A DNA stretch of 64,000 nt from Leadbetterella byssophila_A. GTDB taxonomy: Bacteria; Bacteroidota; Bacteroidia; Cytophagales; Spirosomataceae. The position numbers and the translations under genes were made by a program. This document shows, piece after piece, positions 1-8,664 of this stretch. Every line of letters starts with the position of its first letter. Position 1 is the first letter of the stretch. The notes below the pieces were generated by a model. It did not search any database, was not told the DNA's origin, and saw nothing but the letters and a program-made list of their open reading frames with translations. The stretch spans positions 1-64,000 of the forward strand of contig JBEBRR010000009.1 in NCBI GenBank assembly GCA_040394735.1, written 5' to 3'.

Positions 1-40
1 TGGGCGTTGATTCTTGTGTTAAACCAAAACAAGCATAGTT

Positions 41-982
41 ATGAAAAACCGTTTTATTGCCGTGTTATGCAGTATAGCTCTCCTCTCTTGTGACAGTGAT
101 AATGTAGGGAAAGGAAATGACATCAATGATCCGAATGCAGCAAAAGGAAACCTCTCTGTCAGTATCACCGATGCACCCGTTGACCAGGCCGGGGTAACCG
201 GAGCTTTTGTTACGGTTACGGAAGTAAAAGTAGACGGTAAGACCTTCAACGGTTTTGAAGGACCCAAAACGTTTAACCTCCTTGAGCTGCAGAACGGAAC
301 CACCCTGAACTTAGGGAAGCAGGAGGTGGCCGCCAATTCCTACTCTACCCTTACCCTTGTGCTGGATATTGAAAAGGATGCGTCCGGGGCAGCGCCGGGA
401 TGTTATATAACCAAAACAGGCGGCGCTAAGGAAAAGCTGGAGCTGGCCGGGGAAAGCGAAGCCGTCATTGATATCAACCCCTCTGATTTTGTCATCACCG
501 AATCCGGCGAAACCGAGATGGTAATTGACTTTGATCTCCGCAAGGCTATCCGCCAGCAGGATAATGATTTTTCCTTTGTTACCGAAAATGAGCTGAAAGC
601 CGCTTTACGGGCAGAAAATAAGGGGAAGACCGGCACCATTCAAGGTAAGATCGATAATTTTGCCACACTCGGATCTTCTGCGGTAGTATATGCGTATAAA
701 AAGGGAACTTTTGACAGCAGCAAGGAGATCAGCGGCCAGGGCAGCAGCGAAGTTAAATTTGCCAATGCGGTTTCCAGTACGAAAACCGATGCCTCAGGAA
801 ATTTCACCCTGGCTTTCCTGCCTTCTGATGAATATGAGATTCATGTGGATAAGCCGGCAACGGCCGGGCTCGGTCTTGGTTTAAATACCCTGCTGGAGGC
901 CACCAGCTCCGTGGATCTGAAAGCAATCAACCTGGCAGCCGGTGCGCAGGTGAATCTTTCGCTTTCGGTTAAAGTGAAATAA
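41..982 (+). CDS. DUF4382 domain lipoprotein
   Basis: Predicted surface or periplasmic lipoprotein of 313 residues. The N-terminus is a short type II signal with lipobox LLSC (Cys17). Residues about 37-150 match the DUF4382 pattern (NLSVSITDAPVD, then VTEVKVDG). The C-terminal third (about 200-313) looks like a CarboxypepD_reg beta-sandwich, with TKTDASGNFTLAFLPS typical of those repeats. Family members are Bacteroidota envelope proteins of unknown function. The gene stands alone and converges on nrdB across a strong bidirectional terminator. The family call is good, but no biochemical role can be assigned. Confidence 0.8.
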   Translation: MKNRFIAVLCSIALLSCDSDNVGKGNDINDPNAAKGNLSVSITDAPVDQAGVTGAFVTVTEVKVDGKTFNGFEGPKTFNLLELQNGTTLNLGKQEVAANSYSTLTLVLDIEKDASGAAPGCYITKTGGAKEKLELAGESEAVIDINPSDFVITESGETEMVIDFDLRKAIRQQDNDFSFVTENELKAALRAENKGKTGTIQGKIDNFATLGSSAVVYAYKKGTFDSSKEISGQGSSEVKFANAVSSTKTDASGNFTLAFLPSDEYEIHVDKPATAGLGLGLNTLLEATSSVDLKAINLAAGAQVNLSLSVKVK

Positions 983-992
983 GATAAAAGTG

Positions 993-1052
993 AAAAGATC
1001 AAGGTGAAAGTTTCGGTACATTTATAACCATCCCTTTTCACCTTGATCTTTT
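993..1052. terminator. bidirectional terminator between convergent genes
   Basis: A perfect 17-bp inverted repeat (993-1009 and 1036-1052) has A-rich and T-rich flanks. It lies between the stop codons of the DUF4382 gene and nrdB, so it can serve both strands. Confidence 0.75.
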
Positions 1053-1066
1053 AGTTTTTATCTTCA

Positions 1067-2053
1067 TCAGAAGTCTTCATCCAGCGAGAAGTTCATTTTC
1101 TCTTTATCAGCAGTTACTCCGGCTTTCTGGTATTCGCCCACCCGCTTTTCGAAGAAATTGGTTTTGCCCTGCAGGGAGATCAGGTCCATGAAGTCAAACG
1201 GATTGGTGGCATTATATACTTTTTGCAGGTTAAGCGACTCCAGCAGGTGGTCAGCCACAAACTCAATGTACTGGCACATCTGGGGAGCGTTCATGCCGAT
1301 CAGTGATACAGGGAGGGCATCTGAAACAAATTCTTTTTCAATTTCGACGGCATCTTTAATGATGGTATATACCTGCTCTTCCGGAAGCGTATTGATAATG
1401 TGCTTGGTATAAAGCAGGCAGGCGAAGTCGCGGTGAAGCCCTTCATCACGTGAGATCAGCTCATTGGAGAAGGTAAGCCCAGGCATCAGTCCGCGTTTCT
1501 TCAACCAGAATATGGAGCAGAATGACCCGGAGAAGAAAATACCCTCTACGGCGGCAAAAGCGATCAGGCGTTCGATGAATGATCCCTGCTCTATCCACCG
1601 GATAGCCCATTCCGCCTTTTTTTTCACGCAGTCGATTGTGTCAATGGCGTTGAGCATCCGCTGCCTTTCCGCCGTATCTTTGATATACGTATCAATCAGC
1701 AGCGAATAGGTTTCGGCGTGAATGTTTTCAATCATGATCTGAAAACCGTAGAAACATTTGGCTTCGGCATACTGTACATTCGACAGGAAGCCCACAGCCA
1801 GGTTTTCATTAACTATACCGTCAGAAGCGGCAAAGAAGGCCAGCACATGCGATATGAAATGCCTTTCCCCGTCATTCAGGGAAGCCCAGTCTTTGTGGTC
1901 CTGTGAAAGGTCCAGCTCCTCGGCCGTCCAGAAGGAAGCTTCGGCTTTTTTATAAAATTCCCATATATCATCGTGCTTGATGGGAAATATAACAAAACGC
2001 GTAGGATCATCCATCAGAAGAGGTTCACTCTTCCTCAGTTCGTCATCTGTCAT
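1067..2053 (-). CDS. nrdB: class Ia ribonucleotide reductase beta subunit
   Basis: Small (R2) subunit of aerobic ribonucleotide reductase, which makes the diiron-tyrosyl radical used by NrdA to reduce NDPs. The expected ligands are visible: Asp48 (FWTAEELD), Glu109 and His112 (ENIH), Glu170 (VEGIFFSG), Glu204 and His207 (DEGLH). Tyr116 lies four residues after His112, where the radical tyrosine of class Ia enzymes sits. The length of 328 residues is normal, and the C-terminal tail FSLDEDF resembles the peptide that docks on the alpha subunit. No nrdA is adjacent: the gene downstream is DUF4382 and the one upstream is a divergent protease. Confidence 0.96.
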   Translation of the reverse strand: MTDDELRKSEPLLMDDPTRFVIFPIKHDDIWEFYKKAEASFWTAEELDLSQDHKDWASLNDGERHFISHVLAFFAASDGIVNENLAVGFLSNVQYAEAKCFYGFQIMIENIHAETYSLLIDTYIKDTAERQRMLNAIDTIDCVKKKAEWAIRWIEQGSFIERLIAFAAVEGIFFSGSFCSIFWLKKRGLMPGLTFSNELISRDEGLHRDFACLLYTKHIINTLPEEQVYTIIKDAVEIEKEFVSDALPVSLIGMNAPQMCQYIEFVADHLLESLNLQKVYNATNPFDFMDLISLQGKTNFFEKRVGEYQKAGVTADKEKMNFSLDEDF

Positions 2054-2196
2054 GGGTGAAAATTTTTAGGTTTAAGAAAATAATCCGCTCCGGATTTTTT
2101 GGAAATTAAAAATAGGGAGTTTGGCTTAGAATCAAAAATTATATCTTATCAAAAGTTAGGGCCTTCCGGCAAAATGGGAGAATAACGGTTCTTTTA

Positions 2197-2227
2197 TTGC
2201 ATTTCAATAAATTTATTTTATACTTTG
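2197..2227 (+). promoter_or_regulatory. putative promoter of the M48 protease gene
   Basis: TTG at 2197-2199 and TATACTTTG at 2219-2227 are 19 nt apart, close to the Bacteroidota -33/-7 layout. The -7 box has one extra base, so the match is imperfect. Confidence 0.4.
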
Positions 2228-2252
2228 GAAATTATTAGAAATCGTAACCGTT

Positions 2253-3050
2253 ATGCAGAGAGGAAATGGTTTTAAATTTCGGCTGATCATTGGATTGGTG
2301 ATGGCCGCGATAGCCTATTTCAGCTATATAGGAAAGTCCCAGGATAACCCGCTGACCGGTGAAAGTCAGAAGGTTAGCCTTTCTCCCGAAGAAGAGGTAG
2401 CCTTAGGGCTGCAGTCGGCGCCACAGATGGCCCAGGAATACGGAGGCCTGTACCCCGACCAGCAGGTGCAGAGTCAGGTAAGTGCCGTGGGAAATAAGCT
2501 GGTTCGTGTTTTTAACGAGGAGCTGGCGGCCCGGGGAATTTCCAACCCCTACAAATTCAATTTTTATGTTTTACGGGACGGCCGTACGGTAAATGCATTT
2601 GCGCTTCCCGGCGGGCAGATTTTTATCACGGCAGGCTTGCTGAGCAGGCTGAAATCAGAAGACCAGCTGGCAGGAGTGCTGGGTCATGAGATTGCTCACG
2701 TGATCCACCGGCATTCTTCCGAGCAGATGGCCAAGACCGAGTTTTACCAGGGGCTGGCCGGGGCGGCTACGGCTTCAGCCGGAGATTTAGGTGCCGGGCA
2801 GATCGCCTCTTATGTTGCCAATATGAAGCTGATGCAATACGGAAGAGATGATGAGCTGGAGTCTGACGAGTTCGGGGTACGGTATATGATCAACGCCGGG
2901 TATAATCCTGAAGCTATGGTGGAAGTGATGGAAATCCTGGCCGAAGCATCAGGAGGAGGTATGGAAAGAGACGATTTTAACAGTTCACACCCCAGTCCTG
3001 CCAACCGGGTGGCGAAGATCCGGGAGCATATTGGTAAATACGGAAGATAA
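2253..3050 (+). CDS. M48 family metalloprotease
   Basis: Zinc metalloprotease of 265 residues with one N-terminal hydrophobic segment (about 10-26, signal anchor or signal peptide), so it acts in the envelope. The active site is GHEIAH with His145, Glu146 and His149. The third zinc ligand is probably Glu201, followed by Asp205 (ELESD). Size and motif order fit the BepA/LoiP-like M48 group involved in outer-membrane protein quality control. It is transcribed alone and is divergent from nrdB. The substrate is unknown. Confidence 0.9.
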   Translation: MQRGNGFKFRLIIGLVMAAIAYFSYIGKSQDNPLTGESQKVSLSPEEEVALGLQSAPQMAQEYGGLYPDQQVQSQVSAVGNKLVRVFNEELAARGISNPYKFNFYVLRDGRTVNAFALPGGQIFITAGLLSRLKSEDQLAGVLGHEIAHVIHRHSSEQMAKTEFYQGLAGAATASAGDLGAGQIASYVANMKLMQYGRDDELESDEFGVRYMINAGYNPEAMVEVMEILAEASGGGMERDDFNSSHPSPANRVAKIREHIGKYGR

Positions 3051-3078
3051 TTTGCCGGCATACAGAGGTAATTTTCTG

Positions 3079-3105
3079 CAACCTGCCATGAAAAATGGCG
3101 GGTTG
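3079..3105 (+). terminator. stem-loop after the M48 protease
   Basis: Eleven-bp arms (3079-3089 and 3095-3105, one G-T wobble) surround a 5-nt loop 28 nt after the stop. There is no strong T-run, so it is only terminator-like. It abuts the argG promoter. Confidence 0.45.
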
Positions 3106-3138
3106 TTGTACTTTATAGCAAGTTTAGGTCTAAATTTG
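3106..3138 (+). promoter_or_regulatory. putative argG promoter
   Basis: The -7 element TAAATTTG (3131-3138) matches TAnnTTTG exactly. A TTG at 3106-3108 lies 22 nt upstream, slightly longer than usual. The predicted transcript start is about 10 nt before the argG ATG. Confidence 0.55.
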
Positions 3139-3155
3139 CGGAAAATTTTGAACAG

Positions 3156-4355
3156 ATGAGAAAGGTAGTACTGGCTTTCAGTGGTGGTTTGGACACCTCT
3201 TTTTGTGTAAAATATTTAAACGAGGAGAAAGGAATGGAGGTGCATTCCGTGCTGGTGGATACCGGTGGCTTTACGGATGCGGAGATAGCAGATATTGAGA
3301 AAAAGGCCTATGACCTTGGTGTTAAGACACATTATACGGCCCGGGTGGCCGACAAGTATTATAACGAGTGTATCCGTTTCCTGGTTTTCGGAAATGTGCT
3401 GAAAAACAACACTTACCCCCTGTCAGTAAGCGCGGAAAGAATATTCCAGGCCGTGGCTGTGGCAGAATATGCCCGGTCTGTAGGAGCAAACGCCATTGCC
3501 CATGGAAGTACCGGCGCCGGAAATGACCAGGTACGCTTTGATATGGCGTTCCGGATCATTGTTCCCGACGCGGAAATTATCACGCCTATCCGTGATCTTC
3601 GCCTTTCGAGAGAAGCGGAGATCGACTACCTGAAGAAAAAAGGAGTGGAGCGGGAATGGCATAAATCTACCTATTCCATTAACCAGGGACTCTGGGGAAC
3701 ATCCGTAGGGGGGAAAGAGACCCTTAACTCATGGGATGCGCTGCCTGAAGAAGCCTATCCTACCCAGTTATCAAAAAATGAGCCGTCGGAGATTACACTC
3801 GATTTTGTAAAAGGCGAACTGAAAGCTGTCAATAAGCAGGAATTTAATAACCCGGTGGAGGCTATCCGGCGGGTTCATGAGCTGGCGGCTCCCTATGCTA
3901 TCGGTCGAGATACCCATGTAGGAGATACCATTATAGGCATTAAAGGCCGGGTGGGTTTTGAGGCTCCCGCTCCGCTGATCATTATTAAGGCGCATCACCT
4001 CCTGGAAAAGCACGTGCTCACCAAATGGCAGCAATACTGGAAGCAGAACCTGGCCGAATGGTACGGTATGCTGCTGCATGAAGGCCATTTTAATGAACCC
4101 GTGCTGCGCGATATCGAAGCCTTTTTCATCAGCAGCCAGGAAACCGTTACCGGTACCGTAAGAGTGAAGCTGGCTCCGTACAATTTTACGGTGCAGGGGA
4201 TCCGGTCAGAATATGACCTGATGTCGGATGCGTTCGGAAGTTATGGTGAAATGAATAATGCCTGGTCAGGCGATGACGTGAGAGGGTTTTCGAAGATCGC
4301 TTCGAACCAGGTAATGATCCATCAGAAAATACAGGAGTTGGCTCATAGAAAGTAA
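3156..4355 (+). CDS. argG: argininosuccinate synthase
   Basis: Condenses citrulline and aspartate with ATP to argininosuccinate, the penultimate step of arginine synthesis in the cytoplasm. The N-terminal PP-loop AFSGGLDTS occupies residues 7-15. The conserved GSTGAGNDQVRFDM segment and the full 399-residue length are typical of the family. No other arg gene is in the window. A membrane-protein gene follows after 5 nt, so the two are probably co-transcribed, although no functional link is evident. Confidence 0.97.
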   Translation: MRKVVLAFSGGLDTSFCVKYLNEEKGMEVHSVLVDTGGFTDAEIADIEKKAYDLGVKTHYTARVADKYYNECIRFLVFGNVLKNNTYPLSVSAERIFQAVAVAEYARSVGANAIAHGSTGAGNDQVRFDMAFRIIVPDAEIITPIRDLRLSREAEIDYLKKKGVEREWHKSTYSINQGLWGTSVGGKETLNSWDALPEEAYPTQLSKNEPSEITLDFVKGELKAVNKQEFNNPVEAIRRVHELAAPYAIGRDTHVGDTIIGIKGRVGFEAPAPLIIIKAHHLLEKHVLTKWQQYWKQNLAEWYGMLLHEGHFNEPVLRDIEAFFISSQETVTGTVRVKLAPYNFTVQGIRSEYDLMSDAFGSYGEMNNAWSGDDVRGFSKIASNQVMIHQKIQELAHRK

Positions 4356-4360
4356 TTGGA

Positions 4361-5989
4361 ATGAAGAAAATTAAGTTTCCGGGTATTTTACTGCTCGGAC
4401 TGATACCCGTTTTTACTCATTTGATTTTATTAGGGAAATTTGTACGTAACTTCCCGTTAAAAGATGACTACCGGGTTTTTGTCAGTTACCTGTATTATTT
4501 TCTTAATTCACCTGATAAAATGGATGCCATCACCCTGCCGGAGAATGAAAGCCGGCCGGTATTGCTGCGCCTGATCACGCTCTTTCAGTACGGAGTTGAC
4601 GGCCGGCAGGATTTCAGCCATATGCTGCTGTTATGTAACCTGTTCCTGGTTTTGTTTTCCACCTGCCTGGCATTGCATTTCTATAAGAAGAAGGAATACT
4701 GGAATATGGCCCTGACCAGCCTGCTGGTGTTTAATGTAATGCATTATGAAATGTATTTCAGGAACGATGTGGGCGCCTACCAGCTGCTGTCTTTTTCCTT
4801 TTCCGTTTTTCTTTTTTATGCCGCGGCTTATTACCATCAGCTGGGGAAATTTCTCAGGGTGCTGTTTTTCCTGGTATTTATTATTACTCCTCTAGGCAGT
4901 ATCAACGGATTCCTGGCCAATGTGCTGGTGGTGGCCAGCTTCCTCATTGACAAAAGAAGCCGCAAAGCGGGGATTGCCACTGCGCTGCTTCTCGTACTTC
5001 AGCTTTTCCTGATGGTCAGCGCCCACGGAGACAGCAAAGGGTTCAACGTTTTTGAAAATATAGCGAAGTATAACCTGCAGCTGGTGTATGCTTATTTCCT
5101 GTCGCTGGGCGGCATCTTTAACCTGATCAGCAATTCACTGACCTGGGGCGCAATAGCCCTGGTTTCTGCCGGTATATTTATCTATACGTTTTACCACCTG
5201 TTCTTCCCGTTCAGGCTGCAGCTTGATTTTGAGAAGCTGCTGTTTATTTTCTGCGCGGTGTCGCTGGCATTGATCGTGGTTCTGCGGTATAACTACTGGA
5301 TGCAGGGATATGTGAGTGTGCTGGAATCACGCTACAAGATATACGGGGCACTGGTTATATTGCTGTTCTTTGTTATTCTCGGCCGGAAATTTCACTCGGT
5401 CAGATGGCTAAAAGGGGCCATTACCGTGTTTTTAACGCTGCTTTTCTTCGGCGGCCTCTACAAGGGAAGCCTGGGGCTGAAATTTCAGCAGCTGGAGCAG
5501 ATAACGGAAGCCTACAATGTTTATGAAGGAGGATACAGGGAAAGCTACGCAAGAGCTTTCTACATTAACTCTGAAAAGAAAAAATACCTGGAAGAGAAGG
5601 GAATTTACTCTTTTAAGGAAGCCCGGACCCTCTTCGACAGCATTCTGCAGGAAAAGAACCGGCTCACGGGAATTACCTCGGTTGAGCTGAAAAAGCTGGA
5701 TTTTGATCCGATGAGTGAAGGAGACTGGTTAGGAATGCCGGTAAGCATGTCGAACTTCAGGGCCAACGGGGAGTTTCCCCTGAAGAAATATTACTTTGTT
5801 AAATTTAAGGGAGAGACCGCCTCCTGTGTGCAGTTCCTGAGTCCTCCGCCGGCATCTGTATTCGGCAGGATAGGCCAGCAGCAGGACAGCACCGTGCATG
5901 CCTTAAGCAAGGACTTTTACGCGGAGGCATATGAGGGAATTGATTTTAATGACTTCGAGATTTACGGAGTGGACGACCTGGGCCTGTAA
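4361..5989 (+). CDS. polytopic membrane protein, function unknown
   Basis: A 542-residue protein with an N-terminal hydrophobic segment and about ten further hydrophobic stretches up to about residue 375, followed by a soluble C-terminal domain of about 165 residues. The multi-helix N-part plus extracytoplasmic tail recalls GT-C-like or YfhO-like glycan membrane proteins, but I see no diagnostic motif, so this is only an analogy. It begins 5 nt after argG. Its 3' end overlaps the converging CarboxypepD_reg gene by 28 nt, with no room for a terminator. Confidence 0.7.
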   Translation: MKKIKFPGILLLGLIPVFTHLILLGKFVRNFPLKDDYRVFVSYLYYFLNSPDKMDAITLPENESRPVLLRLITLFQYGVDGRQDFSHMLLLCNLFLVLFSTCLALHFYKKKEYWNMALTSLLVFNVMHYEMYFRNDVGAYQLLSFSFSVFLFYAAAYYHQLGKFLRVLFFLVFIITPLGSINGFLANVLVVASFLIDKRSRKAGIATALLLVLQLFLMVSAHGDSKGFNVFENIAKYNLQLVYAYFLSLGGIFNLISNSLTWGAIALVSAGIFIYTFYHLFFPFRLQLDFEKLLFIFCAVSLALIVVLRYNYWMQGYVSVLESRYKIYGALVILLFFVILGRKFHSVRWLKGAITVFLTLLFFGGLYKGSLGLKFQQLEQITEAYNVYEGGYRESYARAFYINSEKKKYLEEKGIYSFKEARTLFDSILQEKNRLTGITSVELKKLDFDPMSEGDWLGMPVSMSNFRANGEFPLKKYYFVKFKGETASCVQFLSPPPASVFGRIGQQQDSTVHALSKDFYAEAYEGIDFNDFEIYGVDDLGL

Positions 5990-7185
5990 TCGAGGGGAAG
6001 AAGATCTGCAATTTTATTCGACCAGCCCCAGTAGTCGCCGGTAAAGAGGTTCAGTGGCGGAAAATAATTGCCGTTTTCCTGGATTTCAATGGCCTCGTCT
6101 TCCAGCATGCTCAGTAGAGAAGTCTGGGGAGCAGGAGCCCTTTTTTCGCGTTTAAATTCAAGGTAAAGCGGATCTTCCTTATGGAGGGTATTTACCACAT
6201 AGAGATAATCTTTAAAATAGAGCTTTTTGAGTCCTTCCGCGTCTGTGCTTACCAGCTGAAAGGTGGAAAGGGTGTCTTTGTACAGGGAGAATTTAGAATC
6301 CGGCTGGCTTAAGACGGACCTGAAATAGGCGAGGGAGTCAGCGGTATAGATATCTTCCGGATAAGCGGGGGCGGAAACGCTGAGCAGCCTGCCGGACGCA
6401 TCGAGCTCCTTGAGGGTATATTTGTCACGAAGGGCTTTGATGCGTTCTTTCTCGCGGTTCCGTATCTCCACCATTTTCCTGACGGTGTAACCGTCTTTCT
6501 GTACGGTGTTACGATAGAGGCTGCGCATGAATTTCATGAGGGAAGCGTTGTAAGCGGCCTCCCGCTTCCGGGTGTGGCTTTTGGAAACAGAACGCGGTTC
6601 CTTAAAGAAAGGGTAGCCGGCGTAGACCTGGGAGTTGTTTTTAAAATCGATACGAAAGAGCTCCAGGTGGTATTCCAGGTCATAGCCCAGGGCACGGTTC
6701 TGTATCCGCAAAGGCGCCACGGCAAACACTTCGAGTACATTCTCTTTTTTATTGTGACGGAACCGCAGGTCTTTGGCATTTTTCAATACGGTGCGCTGAG
6801 CATTGGCTGAGGTACCGATAAAGCTTTCGGTAAAGAGAGTGCCCCAGGTTTTCCAGCCGTCTTTGTCAAATGCCCGTACGGTTACCTGGTCGAGTTGGGT
6901 GCTTTTTTCCCGCAGCAGGATGGTCAGGGGCTTTTCCCGGGGCACGGTTATAACGGTGAAGAACTTCTCATACCCCAGGAGCGACACCACCAGCTCATGC
7001 TTCCCCGGTGTAAGCCGGCTGAGGCTGAAATGACCGTTTTCATCGGTGGTGGTGCCGAGGGTGGAATTATTGATAAACACGCTGGCAAAGGGAACGGGCT
7101 GCCCGCCGGTTTCTGAAATTACGGTACCTTTTACCTGGGGAAATACCGGGTAAGACAATAGCAGGAGCAGGAATAGCTTTCTCAT
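5962..7185 (-). CDS. CarboxypepD_reg-like domain secreted protein
   Basis: A 407-residue exported protein with a signal peptide at about 1-17. Residues about 18-95 form a carboxypeptidase regulatory-like (CarboxypepD_reg) domain: VKGTVISETGGQPVPFASV, then TTTDENGHFSLSRLTPGKHE. The rest is a charged domain of unknown fold found in similar Bacteroidota proteins. The first domain is the same type as at the N-terminus of SusC-like receptors, but here no beta-barrel follows. The likely location is periplasm or outer-membrane periphery. The gene is monocistronic and its 3' end overlaps the opposing membrane-protein gene. Confidence 0.75.
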   Translation of the reverse strand: MRKLFLLLLLSYPVFPQVKGTVISETGGQPVPFASVFINNSTLGTTTDENGHFSLSRLTPGKHELVVSLLGYEKFFTVITVPREKPLTILLREKSTQLDQVTVRAFDKDGWKTWGTLFTESFIGTSANAQRTVLKNAKDLRFRHNKKENVLEVFAVAPLRIQNRALGYDLEYHLELFRIDFKNNSQVYAGYPFFKEPRSVSKSHTRKREAAYNASLMKFMRSLYRNTVQKDGYTVRKMVEIRNREKERIKALRDKYTLKELDASGRLLSVSAPAYPEDIYTADSLAYFRSVLSQPDSKFSLYKDTLSTFQLVSTDAEGLKKLYFKDYLYVVNTLHKEDPLYLEFKREKRAPAPQTSLLSMLEDEAIEIQENGNYFPPLNLFTGDYWGWSNKIADLLPLDYRPRSSTP

Positions 7186-7390
7186 AAAGCAAAACTACGA
7201 AAATTTCGTAGAACACAGGCGGGACGACATAAATTATATTTCGCCTGGATAAAATTATGGCTGCTAGAGATCAGATATTAGCCGTTAGGTTTATTTATCG
7301 TCGGTTGGCGGCCTCCGGCGAGGTGTCACCCGGTGCGTCTTATTTCTGACTTCTGAGATCGGATTGCTTCTGAAAATGGTATATGCAGGT

Positions 7391-7424
7391 ATAAAAAAAT
7401 CCCCGAAGAAAGTATCGGGGATTT
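7391..7424 (-). terminator. terminator of the ilv operon
   Basis: The stem AAATCCCCGA/TCGGGGATTT (7397-7406 and 7415-7424) is followed on the minus strand by a T-run, about 20 nt after the ilvC stop. The 7186-7390 stretch upstream holds nothing else I can support. Confidence 0.85.
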
Positions 7425-7442
7425 CCAATCAACTGTGAATCA

Positions 7443-8486
7443 TTAATTGTTTTCAGGTCTTAAACTGCGTACAGTTTTTCCCGCCCGCCACATTTCGGAA
7501 TCACGGAGCTCAGCGAGCTCTTTTTCCAGTTTTTCGCGATAATCGGCCTGGGAGTTACGTTCTATGGAAATGGCTGCCTCGTTCTGCGTTTTTACACTGT
7601 TATACAGTTTTTCGAAAACGGGCTTGGTAGCATCACGAAAAGGCTTCCACCAGTCAAGGGCGCCTCTCTGGGCGGTGGTGGAACAGTTGGCGTACATCCA
7701 GTCCATACCGTTTTCCGCTACCAGCGGCATCAGTGACTGGGTAAGCTCTTCCACGGTTTCATTGAAGGCTTCTGAAGGCGAGTGACCGTTGGCTCTCAGT
7801 ACTTCATACTGGGCAGCGAATATCCCCTGGATGGCGCCCATAAGGGTTCCTCTTTCGCCGGTCAGGTCCGAAGTAACCTCTTTGTAGAAGTCGGTTTCAA
7901 ACAGGTATCCTGAACCTACGCCGATAGCCATGGCGATACACTTTTCTCTCGCTTTACCGGAAGCATCCTGGTATACGGCAAAAGAAGAGTTCAGTCCTTT
8001 TCCTTCCACGAATAACCTGCGGAGTGAAGTACCTGAACCTTTGGGAGCTGCCAGGAATACATCTACGTCGGCAGGAGGTACAATACCGGTTTTTTCCTTA
8101 TAGGTAATACCGAACCCGTGCGAGAAATAGAGGGATTTTCCGGCGGTCAGGTATTTTTTAACAGTGGGCCAAAGCTCGATCTGCGCGGCATCAGAAAGCA
8201 GGTAGCAGATGATGGTTCCTTTGGAAAGGGCTTCCTCGATCTCAAAAAGAGTTTCACCGGGAACCCACCCGTCAGCTACGGCTTTGTCGTAGGTTTTCCC
8301 TTTACGTTGTCCTACGATCACATTAAGACCGTTATCCCGCATGTTCAGCGCCTGTCCGGGCCCCTGAACACCGTATCCGATCACGGCAATGGTTTCACCG
8401 GCCAGCACTTCTCTTGCTTTTTCCAACGGGAATTCTTCGCGGGTTACCACTTCTTCTTCTACTCCGCCAAAATTTAATTTTGCCAT
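7443..8486 (-). CDS. ilvC: ketol-acid reductoisomerase
   Basis: Second step of valine/isoleucine synthesis: Mg-dependent isomerisation and NADPH reduction of acetolactate or acetohydroxybutyrate. The N-terminal Rossmann fold shows GYGVQGPGQALNMRDNG and the cofactor loop GQRKGKTYDKA. The C-terminal knotted domain includes the conserved LTGERGTLMGAIQG segment. At 347 residues it is of normal short (class I) length. It is the last gene of the leftward order ilvD-ilvB-ilvN-ilvC and is separated from ilvN by 178 nt of hairpin-rich sequence, so its expression may be uncoupled from the genes upstream. Confidence 0.96.
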   Translation of the reverse strand: MAKLNFGGVEEEVVTREEFPLEKAREVLAGETIAVIGYGVQGPGQALNMRDNGLNVIVGQRKGKTYDKAVADGWVPGETLFEIEEALSKGTIICYLLSDAAQIELWPTVKKYLTAGKSLYFSHGFGITYKEKTGIVPPADVDVFLAAPKGSGTSLRRLFVEGKGLNSSFAVYQDASGKAREKCIAMAIGVGSGYLFETDFYKEVTSDLTGERGTLMGAIQGIFAAQYEVLRANGHSPSEAFNETVEELTQSLMPLVAENGMDWMYANCSTTAQRGALDWWKPFRDATKPVFEKLYNSVKTQNEAAISIERNSQADYREKLEKELAELRDSEMWRAGKTVRSLRPENN

Positions 8487-8529
8487 TTTTTCTTATTTTT
8501 ATTTATTATTTTTTCATTTGCCCCATTTC

Positions 8530-8636
8530 CCCCGGGCTAAACCGGGGCTATATATGTTGAACCCCTTCGGGGTTTACAGTTAGGTCTTACTCAATAACCA
8601 GGCCTGGCTGAAAACGGGAGGTGGCCTGCTTCCACC
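8530..8636. repeat. hairpin cluster between ilvN and ilvC
   Basis: Three stem-loops lie in the 178-nt gap: CCCCGG/CCGGGG (8530-8535 and 8542-8547), AACCCC/GGGGTT with a TTC loop (8560-8574), and GGTGG/CCACC (8620-8624 and 8632-8636). The first two look like an intergenic palindromic repeat rather than an intrinsic terminator, because there is no T-run. They could stabilise or attenuate the ilvC transcript. Confidence 0.55.
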
Positions 8637-8664
8637 GGAATACGATTATACTCCCCTGTAAAAT

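Noticed and set aside
8487..8664. T-box or leader-peptide attenuator controlling ilvC
   Set aside because: No T-box sequence, no run of Val/Leu/Ile codons in a short frame, and no T-run after the stems.
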